Part shown: positions 27,013 through 36,706 of the stretch, piece after piece
Position numbering within the stretch: the stretch's first letter is position 1
Layout of the letters: each line of letters begins with the position of its first letter
Made by a program: the position numbers and the translations under genes
Notes under the pieces: generated by a model
What the model saw: only the letters and a program-made list of their open reading frames with translations
The model's database searches: none
Told to the model about the DNA's origin: nothing
Assembly: GCA_964461135.1 (NCBI GenBank)
Contig: CAYWTB010000005.1
Coordinates: 1-64,000, forward strand
DNA length: 64,000 bases
Origin: RQOF01 sp964461135
GTDB taxonomy: Bacteria > Calditrichota > Calditrichia > RBG-13-44-9
Reading direction: 5' to 3'

Positions 27013-27060
27013 ACAGCCTGTTCTGTTCTATCTCTTTTCTTTTCCGCCAGGCTGTATTTT
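27013..27060 (+). terminator. possible terminator or attenuator between atpD and atpC
   Basis: ACAGCCTG (27013-27020) and CAGGCTGT (27048-27055) are perfect inverted repeats around a 27-nt pyrimidine-rich loop, followed by ATTTTTAC. The large loop and short T-run make it weak. It may lower atpC expression relative to atpD. Confidence 0.4.
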
Positions 27061-27103
27061 TACTAAAGTCATTCTACAAATAAGCGATAATAGGTTTATC
27101 AAG

Positions 27104-27514
27104 ATGGAAGAAGGATATTTAACTGTTGATATCACCACACCACAGAGGAAGTGGATTTTTGATGAAATTAAAAGTTGTACTGCCCCCGGAGTGGAAGGTG
27201 GATTTCAGGTTTTGTTCAATCATGCTCCAATGTTGAATCAGATAGATGTGGGTGAAATTAAATTAGAGACTGAAAAGGGACGGGAAATATTTGCCACCTC
27301 CGGTGGTTTTCTGGAAGTATTGAAAAATAAGGTTTCACTTTTACTGGAAACCTGCGAAAAGGCTGAAAATATTGATCTTGAGCGAGCGCAGGATTCAGCA
27401 AAACGCGCCCGCAAGCGTCTGGAGGAGCATGCTGAACAAACTGATATTCCAAGAGCCGAAACAGCACTGGCCAGGGCGCTCAACCGGATACGTGTTGCAG
27501 GCAATGTTAAGTAA
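27104..27514 (+). CDS. atpC: F1Fo ATP synthase subunit epsilon
   Basis: A 136-residue subunit with the N-terminal beta-sandwich (TVDITTPQRKWIFDEI, LFNHAPMLNQIDVGEI, FATSGGFLEVLKNKV) and a C-terminal two-helix hairpin (LERAQDSAKRARKRLEEHA, AETALARALNRIRVAG) that can inhibit ATP hydrolysis in other species. The presence of both parts suggests a full regulatory epsilon. It is the last gene of the ATP synthase cluster. Confidence 0.93.
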   Translation: MEEGYLTVDITTPQRKWIFDEIKSCTAPGVEGGFQVLFNHAPMLNQIDVGEIKLETEKGREIFATSGGFLEVLKNKVSLLLETCEKAENIDLERAQDSAKRARKRLEEHAEQTDIPRAETALARALNRIRVAGNVK

Positions 27515-27534
27515 CGTGAACTGCTCAATAAAAC

Positions 27535-27562
27535 TTGCTTTAATGAATAAATTTTGTATATT
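27535..27562 (+). promoter_or_regulatory. possible promoter before the TPR/ExbBD operon
   Basis: TTGCTT and TATATT are 16 nt apart, 28 bases before the ATG at 27590. The -10-like box is good but the -35-like box is weak. A promoter is expected here because gene content changes from ATP synthase to envelope proteins. Confidence 0.35.
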
Positions 27563-27589
27563 GATTCAACTAAAAATTGGTCTTTAAAG

Positions 27590-30172
27590 ATGAAATATTT
27601 CTCTTTCGTTATTGCTTTGGCTTTATCCTTTCTGTTTTTAAATCCAAATTCAACTTTTTCTCAGACTTCCACTGATCCTCTCCGGCAACAGGAACCTCTT
27701 CAATACCATTCCGAAGAAGAATTTCAGGTTGCTCTGTCCGGTTACGTGAAAGAATTATTAACCCGGTATTATGTCGAAAGCCTTCCACAAGAACGATTCC
27801 TGGTTTCCTTAATGCGCCTGGTGAACAAAGAAATGGATAACCGAGTAACCAATCGCCGGGAAGCGGTCGAAAAATATTTTAACGATTTGAGAAATGAGTT
27901 GAATGAATTGCAGCAGTTGAAAGGAAGGCTGCGGAATGCCGGTATCTCGGAACTGGATTCGTTTATCCGTGAACTGGAAATCCGAATGAAAATGGCAATT
28001 CGTTCAGATGAGCTGGATTACAAAAAGAAAAAGGTTTTCGAAGATGCCATCCAGCTGCTGTATATCGCAGAGGAAATGATTAAGCTGGATCAGTTAAGGG
28101 ATCCCAGTGGTCTGAACCGGAAAATATCCTCCAGCAAGGATCAGCTGTTAAATGCTTTCGGGGAGGTGGGTAATCTGGATAATGTGCCACTGGATGTTGC
28201 TCCCACTATTTTTAATCTGTTTGATGAATGGCGTAAAACCGATTCCTATAAGTATAGTGCCAGGTTAATGGATGTTAAGGTCGCGCGCTCCAATCTCATG
28301 AAATCAGGCAATATCCAGGACCTTAACCGGATGTTCAATAGTCAGCTGCGGTATGCTTATTCGAGTTTCAATTATTATGAATATGATCTTGCCGACCGGT
28401 TGCTGGAGGACCTGGTGAGCAGTTATCAGAATGTCGGTATAAGAGATTTTGAAGATGTATATTACTATTGGGCCGAAAGTAATTTCGCCCTGAACCAGTT
28501 TTTAGAAGCCGAAGAGATTTACCACTCGTTAATAATAACATATCCGGCCACTGTATATCTTGCCAGAACGTACGGGCGTTTAATCCAGATTGCCTACAAG
28601 CTTGAAAATTATGATGATGCGGTAAAATATTATTCGGCTTATCAGGATGTTGCCTCACCCAAAGATGATGAATATTATGATGTTCAGTTCATTGTTGCGC
28701 TTTCCTATTATGAAACGGCGGACTATAACCGGGCGGTGGATATTCTGCTTTCTTTTCCCAAAGGAAATGATTTTTACTATTTTGCACAATACCTGGTAGG
28801 TACCATTTATACTGCCGGCCAGAATTATGATCTGGCATATGATGCATTTGAATCCATGGCCATGTCCAAACAGACACCACCGGATTTTCATAGCCGTTCA
28901 CTGCTGAAACTGGCCCAGATCAGTTATGAAAGGGGAGATTATTCCGCCGCCATCGAATATGCCGAGTTTATTCCCGAACTGTTTTCCCGTTATGACAAGG
29001 TACTGAATTTACTCTCCTGGGCGTATTTCATGCAGGAACAGACCACCAAACCCGACCCACAGGACCGTGATTTTCTGCAGGCAAAATACTATGCCTACAC
29101 CCTGTTACAGGAATTTTACAGCTCTGAATACCGGATGGAAGCAGAAGGGTTGCTGGGATATATATATCAGATGGAAAATGACCTCCCGCTGGCCAAAGAC
29201 TTTTATACCGATGTTTATAAAGCAAAAGTGGAACGCAACGTCATGAGCCTCAACCTGCAGGAAGGGGACAGCTTACTTTCTTTGTATTATAAAGCCCGAA
29301 AACTGCAGGAAGAGGGGCTGAGAAAAGATGATCGCCAGATTTACATGAAGGGAGCCAGTGCCTCGGAATATCTGAACCGGCAAATCTGGGATCAGCGCAT
29401 TTCAGAAAAAAGTACAATCGGAGAGGAAGTTTCAATTGAAATCAGTGACCTGATTAATCAGTTAATTGAACTTAATGAACTGAAACAGGTTGCTGCCGAG
29501 CAGGGCAACGAACTTGCTTTAGACAAGATTAACAGCGCAATGACCCGAATCCGTTCATCAATGGATATGTATTCCAGTCATCAGATAAGGCAGGCATTGT
29601 TCATCAATTCCTATCCGGTAGCCAAAAAAGTAGCCGATGGTGATTTTAAATCCCGCAAGAATGAAGAAATCCGGCAATCCATTTTGCATGAAATTAACCT
29701 GGTTGATGATCAGCTCAAGGATTTGAATACCCAGATCCAGCGGGCCCAATTGTTGGGACAGTACAATGTGGTGGTCCCCCTGGAACAAAAGGTAAGACAA
29801 TTACAGGAGATCCGCAAAAATTATGACCGGCTCTTTGTGGCGGCCATGGAATTAACACCCGGTGAAAGCTACCCGGAATTTGATCGCTGGGGAGACTTCG
29901 GAGCCGTGGGTATTATCGATGTTAATTTCGGACAGCGGGACAAACTGCAGGAACAGATGTCACAAGTCTCCACGGTCTATAATTCGATTATTGACAGAAT
30001 AGCCCAACGCAGGGATGTGGTGGAAGATCAACTCAAAAAAATTGAAGCTGAAATCCGTTTTATGACAATGAAAGCGCGTCTGGAAGAAAGACAGCGGTTG
30101 CGCGCCGAAAGAGAACAGTCCTTTAGAGAAACGTATTTTGATACACGAACGAGTGAATTCGAGGAGAAGTAA
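27590..30172 (+). CDS. periplasmic TPR and coiled-coil protein
   Basis: An 860-residue secreted protein with a clear signal peptide (MKYFSFVIALALSFLFLNPN, cleavage near FSQ). The N-terminal 250 residues are helical. Residues about 280-475 hold several TPR-like helix pairs (YYYWAESNFALNQFLEAEEIY, LVGTIYTAGQNYDLAYDAFE, ISYERGDYSAAIEYAE). The C-terminal third is long coiled coil rich in Gln, Glu and Arg, including a final charged helix. No enzyme motif is visible. The next TPR gene starts directly at its stop codon and the ExbB/ExbD/TonB-like genes follow, so it is probably a periplasmic scaffold of that machine. It has the general character of TPR proteins in the Myxococcus Agl-Glt system, but homology is not shown. 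The ATG at 27590 begins the signal peptide. Confidence 0.75.
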   Translation: MKYFSFVIALALSFLFLNPNSTFSQTSTDPLRQQEPLQYHSEEEFQVALSGYVKELLTRYYVESLPQERFLVSLMRLVNKEMDNRVTNRREAVEKYFNDLRNELNELQQLKGRLRNAGISELDSFIRELEIRMKMAIRSDELDYKKKKVFEDAIQLLYIAEEMIKLDQLRDPSGLNRKISSSKDQLLNAFGEVGNLDNVPLDVAPTIFNLFDEWRKTDSYKYSARLMDVKVARSNLMKSGNIQDLNRMFNSQLRYAYSSFNYYEYDLADRLLEDLVSSYQNVGIRDFEDVYYYWAESNFALNQFLEAEEIYHSLIITYPATVYLARTYGRLIQIAYKLENYDDAVKYYSAYQDVASPKDDEYYDVQFIVALSYYETADYNRAVDILLSFPKGNDFYYFAQYLVGTIYTAGQNYDLAYDAFESMAMSKQTPPDFHSRSLLKLAQISYERGDYSAAIEYAEFIPELFSRYDKVLNLLSWAYFMQEQTTKPDPQDRDFLQAKYYAYTLLQEFYSSEYRMEAEGLLGYIYQMENDLPLAKDFYTDVYKAKVERNVMSLNLQEGDSLLSLYYKARKLQEEGLRKDDRQIYMKGASASEYLNRQIWDQRISEKSTIGEEVSIEISDLINQLIELNELKQVAAEQGNELALDKINSAMTRIRSSMDMYSSHQIRQALFINSYPVAKKVADGDFKSRKNEEIRQSILHEINLVDDQLKDLNTQIQRAQLLGQYNVVVPLEQKVRQLQEIRKNYDRLFVAAMELTPGESYPEFDRWGDFGAVGIIDVNFGQRDKLQEQMSQVSTVYNSIIDRIAQRRDVVEDQLKKIEAEIRFMTMKARLEERQRLRAEREQSFRETYFDTRTSEFEEK

Positions 30173-33100
30173 ATGATGGGTCATTTTATGAAACATAAAA
30201 TTTTTACACAGACCACCTTTGTTATGATCTGGTTACTCCTGCTGCTCCTTTCTTTCCCCTGTAATTTACTTTATGCCCAATCCACCGGCATCACCACTTT
30301 GGATACTGTACTACAAAAATATAATATTGAAGAACTTTTGAAAATTAAGGATTATCTGGAAAACTACCGGCAGAACCTGATACAGGAACAAACCCTGGAA
30401 CAGCAAAAAGGTATTGAAGTGAGCAAAGAATTCCTGGAAAAGACCCGCACTGATATTGAAAATCAGGATCAGATTCTGATCCGAATCGCGGAGTACTATA
30501 TTGAAGAAGCTTCAAACTATTATGATACGGAAGTAGATGCTTATAACCAGGAATATGATAAATATGAGAAGGAACTGCAGGACTACCAGGCGGGAAAACT
30601 GAAAGTTGAACCCGTTGCCCCCAAATTTCCCAGGCGTAATTACCAGAGAGCCATCGCCATATATGATATAATTCTAACCAATTTTCCGGAATCCGATCTG
30701 GCAGACGATGCACTCTATAATAAAGCATATCTGCTGGGTGAGATGGGTGAAGAGGAAGCCTCGCAGGATATTTACCGCGAACTGGTGGATAAATATCCGG
30801 AAAGCAATTACATTCCTGAAGCGTTCATGCGCCTGGCTGAGTTTTATTTCCAGCCCAGGCTGGGACAGGGGCGTGAGGAGACCATCCGTAATCTGAATAA
30901 GGCCGCCCAGTTATATAAGAATGTTCTCAAATTTAAAGATTCCCCGCGTTATCCCGATGCGCTGTATAAACTTGGCTGGACCTATTACCGCCTGGCGGGG
31001 GCGAATCCCAATTATTACAATGATGCCATCCTGTATTTCACGCTGGTCGTTCAGGATATCGAAAAATTTAAAAACCTTGATCCGGAAGGAAAATATATCA
31101 GGGCCAATATTAAACCTGAGGCTCTGCAGTATATTGCAGCCTGTTTTGTTGATACATCCTATGCACCGAATGGGGTCAAAAAAGCCAGAAATTATATTGA
31201 AAATCTGGGAAAACCTCAATTCGGAGTAGATATTCTATCCAATATGGGAGATCTGTATGCCAGGATTGTACAGTATCAGAATGGTATCGATGCCTATAAT
31301 ACACTGCTGGCTGAGTATCCTAATTATGCTTATGCACCACTCATTCAGAAGAAAATAGCCGATGTCTACCTGGAAGATCAGAAAATTTCCACTGCTTATG
31401 AAGCTAGGGAAGTTCTTTTCGAAAAATATAATCCGAGAACGGAATGGTATTCACAAATTGAATTGTCTGATCTTCCTAACCGGATTCTGGTCCTGGACCA
31501 GGCCACAAATTATACGGAAGAAGCTCTGAGATCCAATCTGGTGTACCAGTTGAATAAAGCCCGGGAACTGGATGAAGCCGGGGGCGATTCTCTGCAGGCC
31601 TACGAAGAATTCTCCAGCCTGGCTAAACTGTACCTGGAAACATATCCCACCCATGAAAATGCTTATGAAATAAACTGGTCTCTGGCCTTTGTGCTGGATA
31701 CGAAATTAAATCGTTACGACGAAGCGTTTGAAGGCTATATTCGCGTCAGCAATGATTATCTTGAAAATGTACATCGCAAAGACGCAGCCAATAATGCCAT
31801 TGCAGTGGCCCAGACCCTGGTGGGAGAGAAAAAGACCACGGGAGATACGGTGCAGATCGGTGGTATTGATGCTGCGCAGATTCCACCGGGAGAGCTGAGC
31901 GAAGGGGAAAGAATGCTGGCGGAAGCCTATGATAATTTTATCAAACTTTTCTCGGAGGATGAGCGCACCGCTTCCTATCTGTCCAGTGCAGGGGCACTGT
32001 ATTATCAGCATCGGCAATATGATCTGGCCCGTAAATATTATAAAACCATGGTTACCAAGTTTCCGGAATCCCAGCAGCGCAGTGTGGGTCTGCTGTCTCT
32101 GATGAACAGTTATTTCTTCCTGGGAAAATATAATGATGCGGAATTTGTAGCCAAAAAAATAATGGAAGTTCCGGATGTTCCGCCGGATCAGGTGGAAGTA
32201 GCCAGGCGCAGAATCGGCGAATCTATTTATAAGAATGCCGAAAAACTGGAGCAGGAAGAAAAATATATGGATGCGGCCCAGGAATTTTTCCGGGTCTATA
32301 CCGATGCCCCCTATTACCGGGAAATTGTCGACCTGGCCCTGTTTAACAGTGCCCGCAATTATGAACTGAACAAGGAATGGAAACAGGCTATCAACGTATA
32401 TGATACCCTGGTAGTCAATTTTGACCAGTCGCAGTACCGTTTGATTGCTCTGGGAAAAATCGCCGAAAATTATAAGCAGATGGAAGATTTCGAAGGCGTG
32501 GGAAGAGCCTATGAACGGATTTTTAATTTATATCCGGATCACAAGGGTGCCGAAGCTGCCCTTTACAATTCCAGCTTATTCTTTGCCAAAGCCAGTGCCT
32601 GGTCCGATGCCATCCGGGTGAATAACAAATATATTCAGCGATATCCTGACAATCCGGATTCCAAAGACCTGCTGTTCGAGAATGCCCGCTATTATCTGAA
32701 ACTGGATGATCTCAGCAATGCCAACCGTATCTATGATGAATTTGCTTTGCGGTATCCGGACGATCCCAGGACAATTGAAGCGTTCTTCCGCCGCGGTGAA
32801 TATTATTTTGACAATCAACAGTACAGCCTGGCCAAGCAGGAATTACAAAAAGCAATTGCCCGCAGCGATCAGTTTGCCAGAACCGGACGTGATCCCAACA
32901 TTCTGTATGCATCGGAATCCTATTTTAAGCTGGGTGAGATTGAATATATTGAGTATAAAAATATAGCGCTTTCCTACCCGGAATCAAATCTCCGGACGCA
33001 ACTGCAGCAGAAACAAAATAAACTCCGGGCGGTGATTGATGCCTTCACAACCGTTATCAAGATGGGGTCGCTAAAAGGGTTTGAGGCTATGTATAAAGTG

Positions 33101-35023
33101 GCCGAAGCTTATGAAGAAATGGGCAACGCCATTGCCGAACAGAAACTTTCCCCCAATCTGACCGCAGAACAGCGGCTGGTGGAAAGAGACCGTGTTTTTA
33201 AGGCATCCGTACCGGCGTATGACCGGGCGGTAGAAGAATATAAAAATGTAATCGAAAATATTCCGATCTATGCCCAGAAACTGGAGATCTCACTTTTTGA
33301 TACCACCGGTTCCAAAGAAGTTGAGAAAACAGAAGCCCTGGAAGATACCAGTGAGCTTATCCGAAAGTTTGCTTTTGAAGACAGCACCCGGGAGATCGCC
33401 TTGAAATGGTACAATCAATCTCAAACCCAGGTATCTTCCATCCTGTATACCGTAGCCGAACGGTCCGAAGAGTTCATTAATGCTTATCTGCGCCAGCAGA
33501 ATCCGGCCAGTGGCCTGGTTTATTTGTCATGGAAAAAATTACTGCTGGAAAGAGCGGTGGCACCAGCGGTTAATCTGACACTTACCTCCCATCTGAAAAA
33601 TATTAACATTTCCAAAGAACTTGGACTCAACAACAAGTATGTCACCGAATCGGAACGGAAAATTCTGCTGACCAGTGACATACTGGCCGATGAATATGGG
33701 AAATTATTTAATAATGCTGTCCAGATTTACCGCTCACAACTGCCGGTCCTTTATGAGTTGATTGAGGGCGGGGAACAGGCAACTACACCCGATGGATTCA
33801 ATTCCCTGGATTATAATGACCAGCTGATGAGTGTTATTGATTATATGAATGAATTTATTACCATCTCACTGGCCCAGTATAAAAATACACTGCAGTTTGC
33901 CAGGGACAACCAGATCAATAATGATGCGGTTTTAACAACCCAGGATCGCCTTTTTAATGTCAGTTATGAGTCCGGGGCAACCATGCTGGATCTCTCAAAA
34001 AATGGTTCAACAAAAATTGAATCCTATGAAAGCCTGGCGGATTCTACTAGTGATCCCAAATATCAGTTGGGTATTGTTTATCTCTATGATCAGGGATCGA
34101 TTCTTAATGAGTATGCTAAAAAGCAGCTGGAAGACGCCTATCAGGCCAGTAAAGATTTCGAAATCAAGAATGTATGGACAAACCTGATTCTGGCAAAACT
34201 GGTTGAACTGAGCCCGGCTGAATACCTGGGTGATTTCCCCAAGGAGATTATGGTGATAAGTACCGATTCCACCTGGCTGGCATCTGCCCAATATGACCTG
34301 GACTGGTTGAATCAGGATTTTAATGATGCGGAATGGAAGAATACAGTGGTAATGTCCCTACCAGCCACCATGATTTTCCCGGGATTTGATTCTCTGGCCA
34401 CTCAACCACTTTCCGTCTGGGTTTATTCGCCTGGTATGATTTCTGATACCTTAACGGCTCAGCCACCTTCTCCGGATACGTTTGTGGATACCACGGCCCT
34501 GGCGATGGATTCCCTGCCGCGTCCGCGTTCCCTTGACCTGGAAGAAAAGGAAATTCCGGAAGATCTGCTGAACAAACCCACTCCGGGGAGTTTAGTGGGA
34601 ACCAATCAGCAAATAGTACCAGCGGTGGATACAGTAACAGCCTATTTCAGGAAGAAATTCGATATTCAGGACCGGGTGATTAACGGATGGGTGCTGCTCA
34701 CTGCAGATAATCAGTATCATTTTTATCTTAATGGAGAATATATTAAAGGCGATAATACAAAAATGTTTGAGAGTGTGGATCGCGTGGAGTATATTGAGAT
34801 GGGTGATTTCCTTAAAAAAGGTGAGAATGTCATCGCAGTTGATGTTACCGATTTCAATGGTGTGCCCCACTATGGTCTCCGCTTCTACATGCATCTTGAA
34901 ATGTTACCGGTTGAAATTACCGCAGCTGCCGATAGAATTCGCCAGAAAGCTGCTGAAAGTGTGGATGAGAATCGCCTGAAGAAAGTAGTCATTTTAAACA
35001 AAAACAGAATTTTGTCCCAATAG
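30173..35023 (+). CDS. giant periplasmic TPR protein with C-terminal jelly-roll domain
   Basis: A 1616-residue secreted protein. The signal peptide ends near LLYAQS. An initial helical segment (about 50-150) is followed by a long series of TPR units to about residue 1050, many with the aYDkli..YPdS-like pattern (YDIILTNFPESDLADDALY, YKTMVTKFPESQQRS, YDEFALRYPDDPRTIEAFF). A helical region follows. From about 1360 to 1575 there is a galactose-binding-like jelly roll (STDSTWLASAQYDL, LLTADNQYHFYLNGEYIKGD, LKKGENVIAVDVTDFNG) interrupted by a Pro/Asp-rich insert (about 1430-1480). Similar folds sit at the N-terminus of rhamnosidases and bind sugars. It starts directly after the previous stop, with GAGGAGAAG as ribosome site. 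It probably spans the periplasm and contacts peptidoglycan or surface glycan. Confidence 0.78.
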   Translation: MMGHFMKHKIFTQTTFVMIWLLLLLLSFPCNLLYAQSTGITTLDTVLQKYNIEELLKIKDYLENYRQNLIQEQTLEQQKGIEVSKEFLEKTRTDIENQDQILIRIAEYYIEEASNYYDTEVDAYNQEYDKYEKELQDYQAGKLKVEPVAPKFPRRNYQRAIAIYDIILTNFPESDLADDALYNKAYLLGEMGEEEASQDIYRELVDKYPESNYIPEAFMRLAEFYFQPRLGQGREETIRNLNKAAQLYKNVLKFKDSPRYPDALYKLGWTYYRLAGANPNYYNDAILYFTLVVQDIEKFKNLDPEGKYIRANIKPEALQYIAACFVDTSYAPNGVKKARNYIENLGKPQFGVDILSNMGDLYARIVQYQNGIDAYNTLLAEYPNYAYAPLIQKKIADVYLEDQKISTAYEAREVLFEKYNPRTEWYSQIELSDLPNRILVLDQATNYTEEALRSNLVYQLNKARELDEAGGDSLQAYEEFSSLAKLYLETYPTHENAYEINWSLAFVLDTKLNRYDEAFEGYIRVSNDYLENVHRKDAANNAIAVAQTLVGEKKTTGDTVQIGGIDAAQIPPGELSEGERMLAEAYDNFIKLFSEDERTASYLSSAGALYYQHRQYDLARKYYKTMVTKFPESQQRSVGLLSLMNSYFFLGKYNDAEFVAKKIMEVPDVPPDQVEVARRRIGESIYKNAEKLEQEEKYMDAAQEFFRVYTDAPYYREIVDLALFNSARNYELNKEWKQAINVYDTLVVNFDQSQYRLIALGKIAENYKQMEDFEGVGRAYERIFNLYPDHKGAEAALYNSSLFFAKASAWSDAIRVNNKYIQRYPDNPDSKDLLFENARYYLKLDDLSNANRIYDEFALRYPDDPRTIEAFFRRGEYYFDNQQYSLAKQELQKAIARSDQFARTGRDPNILYASESYFKLGEIEYIEYKNIALSYPESNLRTQLQQKQNKLRAVIDAFTTVIKMGSLKGFEAMYKVAEAYEEMGNAIAEQKLSPNLTAEQRLVERDRVFKASVPAYDRAVEEYKNVIENIPIYAQKLEISLFDTTGSKEVEKTEALEDTSELIRKFAFEDSTREIALKWYNQSQTQVSSILYTVAERSEEFINAYLRQQNPASGLVYLSWKKLLLERAVAPAVNLTLTSHLKNINISKELGLNNKYVTESERKILLTSDILADEYGKLFNNAVQIYRSQLPVLYELIEGGEQATTPDGFNSLDYNDQLMSVIDYMNEFITISLAQYKNTLQFARDNQINNDAVLTTQDRLFNVSYESGATMLDLSKNGSTKIESYESLADSTSDPKYQLGIVYLYDQGSILNEYAKKQLEDAYQASKDFEIKNVWTNLILAKLVELSPAEYLGDFPKEIMVISTDSTWLASAQYDLDWLNQDFNDAEWKNTVVMSLPATMIFPGFDSLATQPLSVWVYSPGMISDTLTAQPPSPDTFVDTTALAMDSLPRPRSLDLEEKEIPEDLLNKPTPGSLVGTNQQIVPAVDTVTAYFRKKFDIQDRVINGWVLLTADNQYHFYLNGEYIKGDNTKMFESVDRVEYIEMGDFLKKGENVIAVDVTDFNGVPHYGLRFYMHLEMLPVEITAAADRIRQKAAESVDENRLKKVVILNKNRILSQ

Positions 35024-35042
35024 ATAAGTAAGGAATATATCT

Positions 35043-35378
35043 ATGAAAGTATTTTTAATGATTCTTTTTCTGGGTCTTCTTACTGTGCGGTCATCCCGGG
35101 CACAGGAAGACCAGAACCAGCAGAATCAAAACCAGCCGACAGTTATCGATCTTACCAAACTGGGGAAAACATATACCTTTTCTGCCAGGATGGAGCTTCC
35201 CCAGGTCAGAATGTTCGACAGAAGGATCACACCTGATTTCAAACAGTTGTCAGCTGAAAAATCTTTTTCTAATGAGATGGCCCCTCAATCGGAAGAAATC
35301 AAGTATGAACCGATTACCAGTGGAAAAGTGAAACCGATTGGTAATATTGAGGCACTTCTCAAGAAAAAAAGATTTTAA
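35043..35378 (+). CDS. small secreted protein of the TPR/ExbBD operon
   Basis: A 111-residue protein with a signal peptide (MKVFLMILFLGLLTVRSSRAQ), a Gln/Asn-rich linker and a polar remainder with no recognised domain. It contains the segment KLGKTYTFSARMELPQVRMF and ends in a basic KKKRF. Its place between the giant TPR gene and the exbB-like gene, 19 bases after the former, suggests a periplasmic accessory of the complex. Function is unknown. Confidence 0.7.
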   Translation: MKVFLMILFLGLLTVRSSRAQEDQNQQNQNQPTVIDLTKLGKTYTFSARMELPQVRMFDRRITPDFKQLSAEKSFSNEMAPQSEEIKYEPITSGKVKPIGNIEALLKKKRF

Positions 35379-35429
35379 TTTAAAATGACTAATAAGACCA
35401 TAAATGCAAATTTAAGGAGGATTTAAGTT

Positions 35430-36101
35430 ATGGGTTCTTCAATCTCTTTCTGGAAAAGTTTTTTTGAAACTTTCAGTCCATCTTCATCCGGGTACATTTT
35501 CATGTGGATCATTCTTATAATGCTTATCATCTCATTAGCAATTGCTATTGAAAGAACGTATTATATAATGGTTCGTTCAAATGTAAATGCGGATAAATTT
35601 ATGATGGAAATTCGTAAATTAGTGACCAGTGGCAATATTAAAAGAGCCATTAGCCTGGCGGAGCAGGGCAAACAGAAAGCACTGCCTTACGTTGTTCTGG
35701 CTGGTCTTAAAAAAGTAGCCGAAAGTGAGACTCTGGATTTCCGTTCCATTCAGAATGCGGTGGATGAAGGTACATTGGAAGTAATTCCCCGTTTACAGAA
35801 ACGAACAAACTACCTGTCCATGTTAGCTAATGTGGCGACTCTGACCGGACTGATGGGAACAATTTACGGTCTGATTATTGCATTTGAGGCGGTGGGTGGT
35901 ACCGATATCCCTGAGGCTGACAAACCGCGTGTGCTGGCACAGGGTATCTCCATTGCCATGAACACCACGATTTTTGGATTGGCTGTTGCCGTTCCCACTC
36001 TGATTATCTATAATGTGCTTCAGAATAAGACAACCCAAATTATCGATGAAATGGATGAACATCTAGTAAAACTAATCAATTTAATTACCGGTAATCGGTA
36101 A
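35430..36101 (+). CDS. MotA/TolQ/ExbB proton channel family protein
   Basis: A 223-residue inner-membrane protein with three helices. The first is at about 20-42. The second and third carry the conserved channel motifs LSMLANVATLTGLMGTIYGL and AMNTTIFGLAVAVPTLIIYN, including the threonines and the GLxGTxxG turn of TolQ/ExbB. It should form a pentamer around the ExbD/TolR helices and conduct protons to drive the partner. AAGGAGG precedes the ATG. It is followed within 21 bases by the two exbD-like genes and then the TonB-like gene, so this set forms one motor. Confidence 0.9.
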   Translation: MGSSISFWKSFFETFSPSSSGYIFMWIILIMLIISLAIAIERTYYIMVRSNVNADKFMMEIRKLVTSGNIKRAISLAEQGKQKALPYVVLAGLKKVAESETLDFRSIQNAVDEGTLEVIPRLQKRTNYLSMLANVATLTGLMGTIYGLIIAFEAVGGTDIPEADKPRVLAQGISIAMNTTIFGLAVAVPTLIIYNVLQNKTTQIIDEMDEHLVKLINLITGNR

Positions 36102-36122
36102 AAATTATAAGGGTTTTTAATT

Positions 36123-36683
36123 ATGGCATATAAACCGTCTTTACGCAGGACTCGGAAGATAGAAGAAATGACCTTAGACATCCGTCCGGTGATGAACCTG
36201 ATGGTGGTGTTGATTCCAATGCTCCTGGCGGGTTCTGTATGGACCAAGCTGGCTATCAAACAATTAAATCTTCCTCCTAAAACCGCCGGTGGTACCGGCG
36301 CTGAAATGGATAAACCCATGGAATTGGAAAAACGTCTGGGGTTGAATGTTATCATTTCAAAACAGGGATTTTATATTGGTTCTGCCAGTGGTTTTCTGCA
36401 GCTGGATCAGCAGGGTAAAGAAGAAGGAGTACCACCTACCATCCCGTTAAAAGAAGATGGTTCTCTTGATTATCAGGCTCTCCAGGATAAATTAAAGGAA
36501 ATTAAGGAAAAGGTGCTCACCTCAGATTTCAGTGATAAAAATGCCATTATCCTGACGGCTGAAGCAGATATTCCCTACAAGTTCGTCATTAAAACCATGG
36601 ATAATCTGACATTCTATTTTGATAATGACAATAATGTTCAGGAATTGTTTCCGCAAATTATTATAGGACAAGTAGTACTCTAA
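36123..36683 (+). CDS. ExbD/TolR-like protein with Asn at the proton-carrying site
   Basis: A 186-residue single-pass protein. The membrane segment aligns with ExbD: DIRPVMNLMVVLIPM against DINVTPFIDVMLVLL of E. coli, followed by LNLPP against VNLPA. The essential membrane Asp25 of ExbD is Asn25 here. The periplasmic domain shows the ExbD fold end (AEADIPYKFVIKTMDNL). Because the next gene encodes a second ExbD-like protein with the Asp, this one may be a structural partner in a heterodimer rather than the proton carrier. The frame is intact and the neighbours are close on both sides. Confidence 0.83.
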   Translation: MAYKPSLRRTRKIEEMTLDIRPVMNLMVVLIPMLLAGSVWTKLAIKQLNLPPKTAGGTGAEMDKPMELEKRLGLNVIISKQGFYIGSASGFLQLDQQGKEEGVPPTIPLKEDGSLDYQALQDKLKEIKEKVLTSDFSDKNAIILTAEADIPYKFVIKTMDNLTFYFDNDNNVQELFPQIIIGQVVL

Positions 36684-36706
36684 ATATTTAAGGAAAGGGA
36701 TGTACA

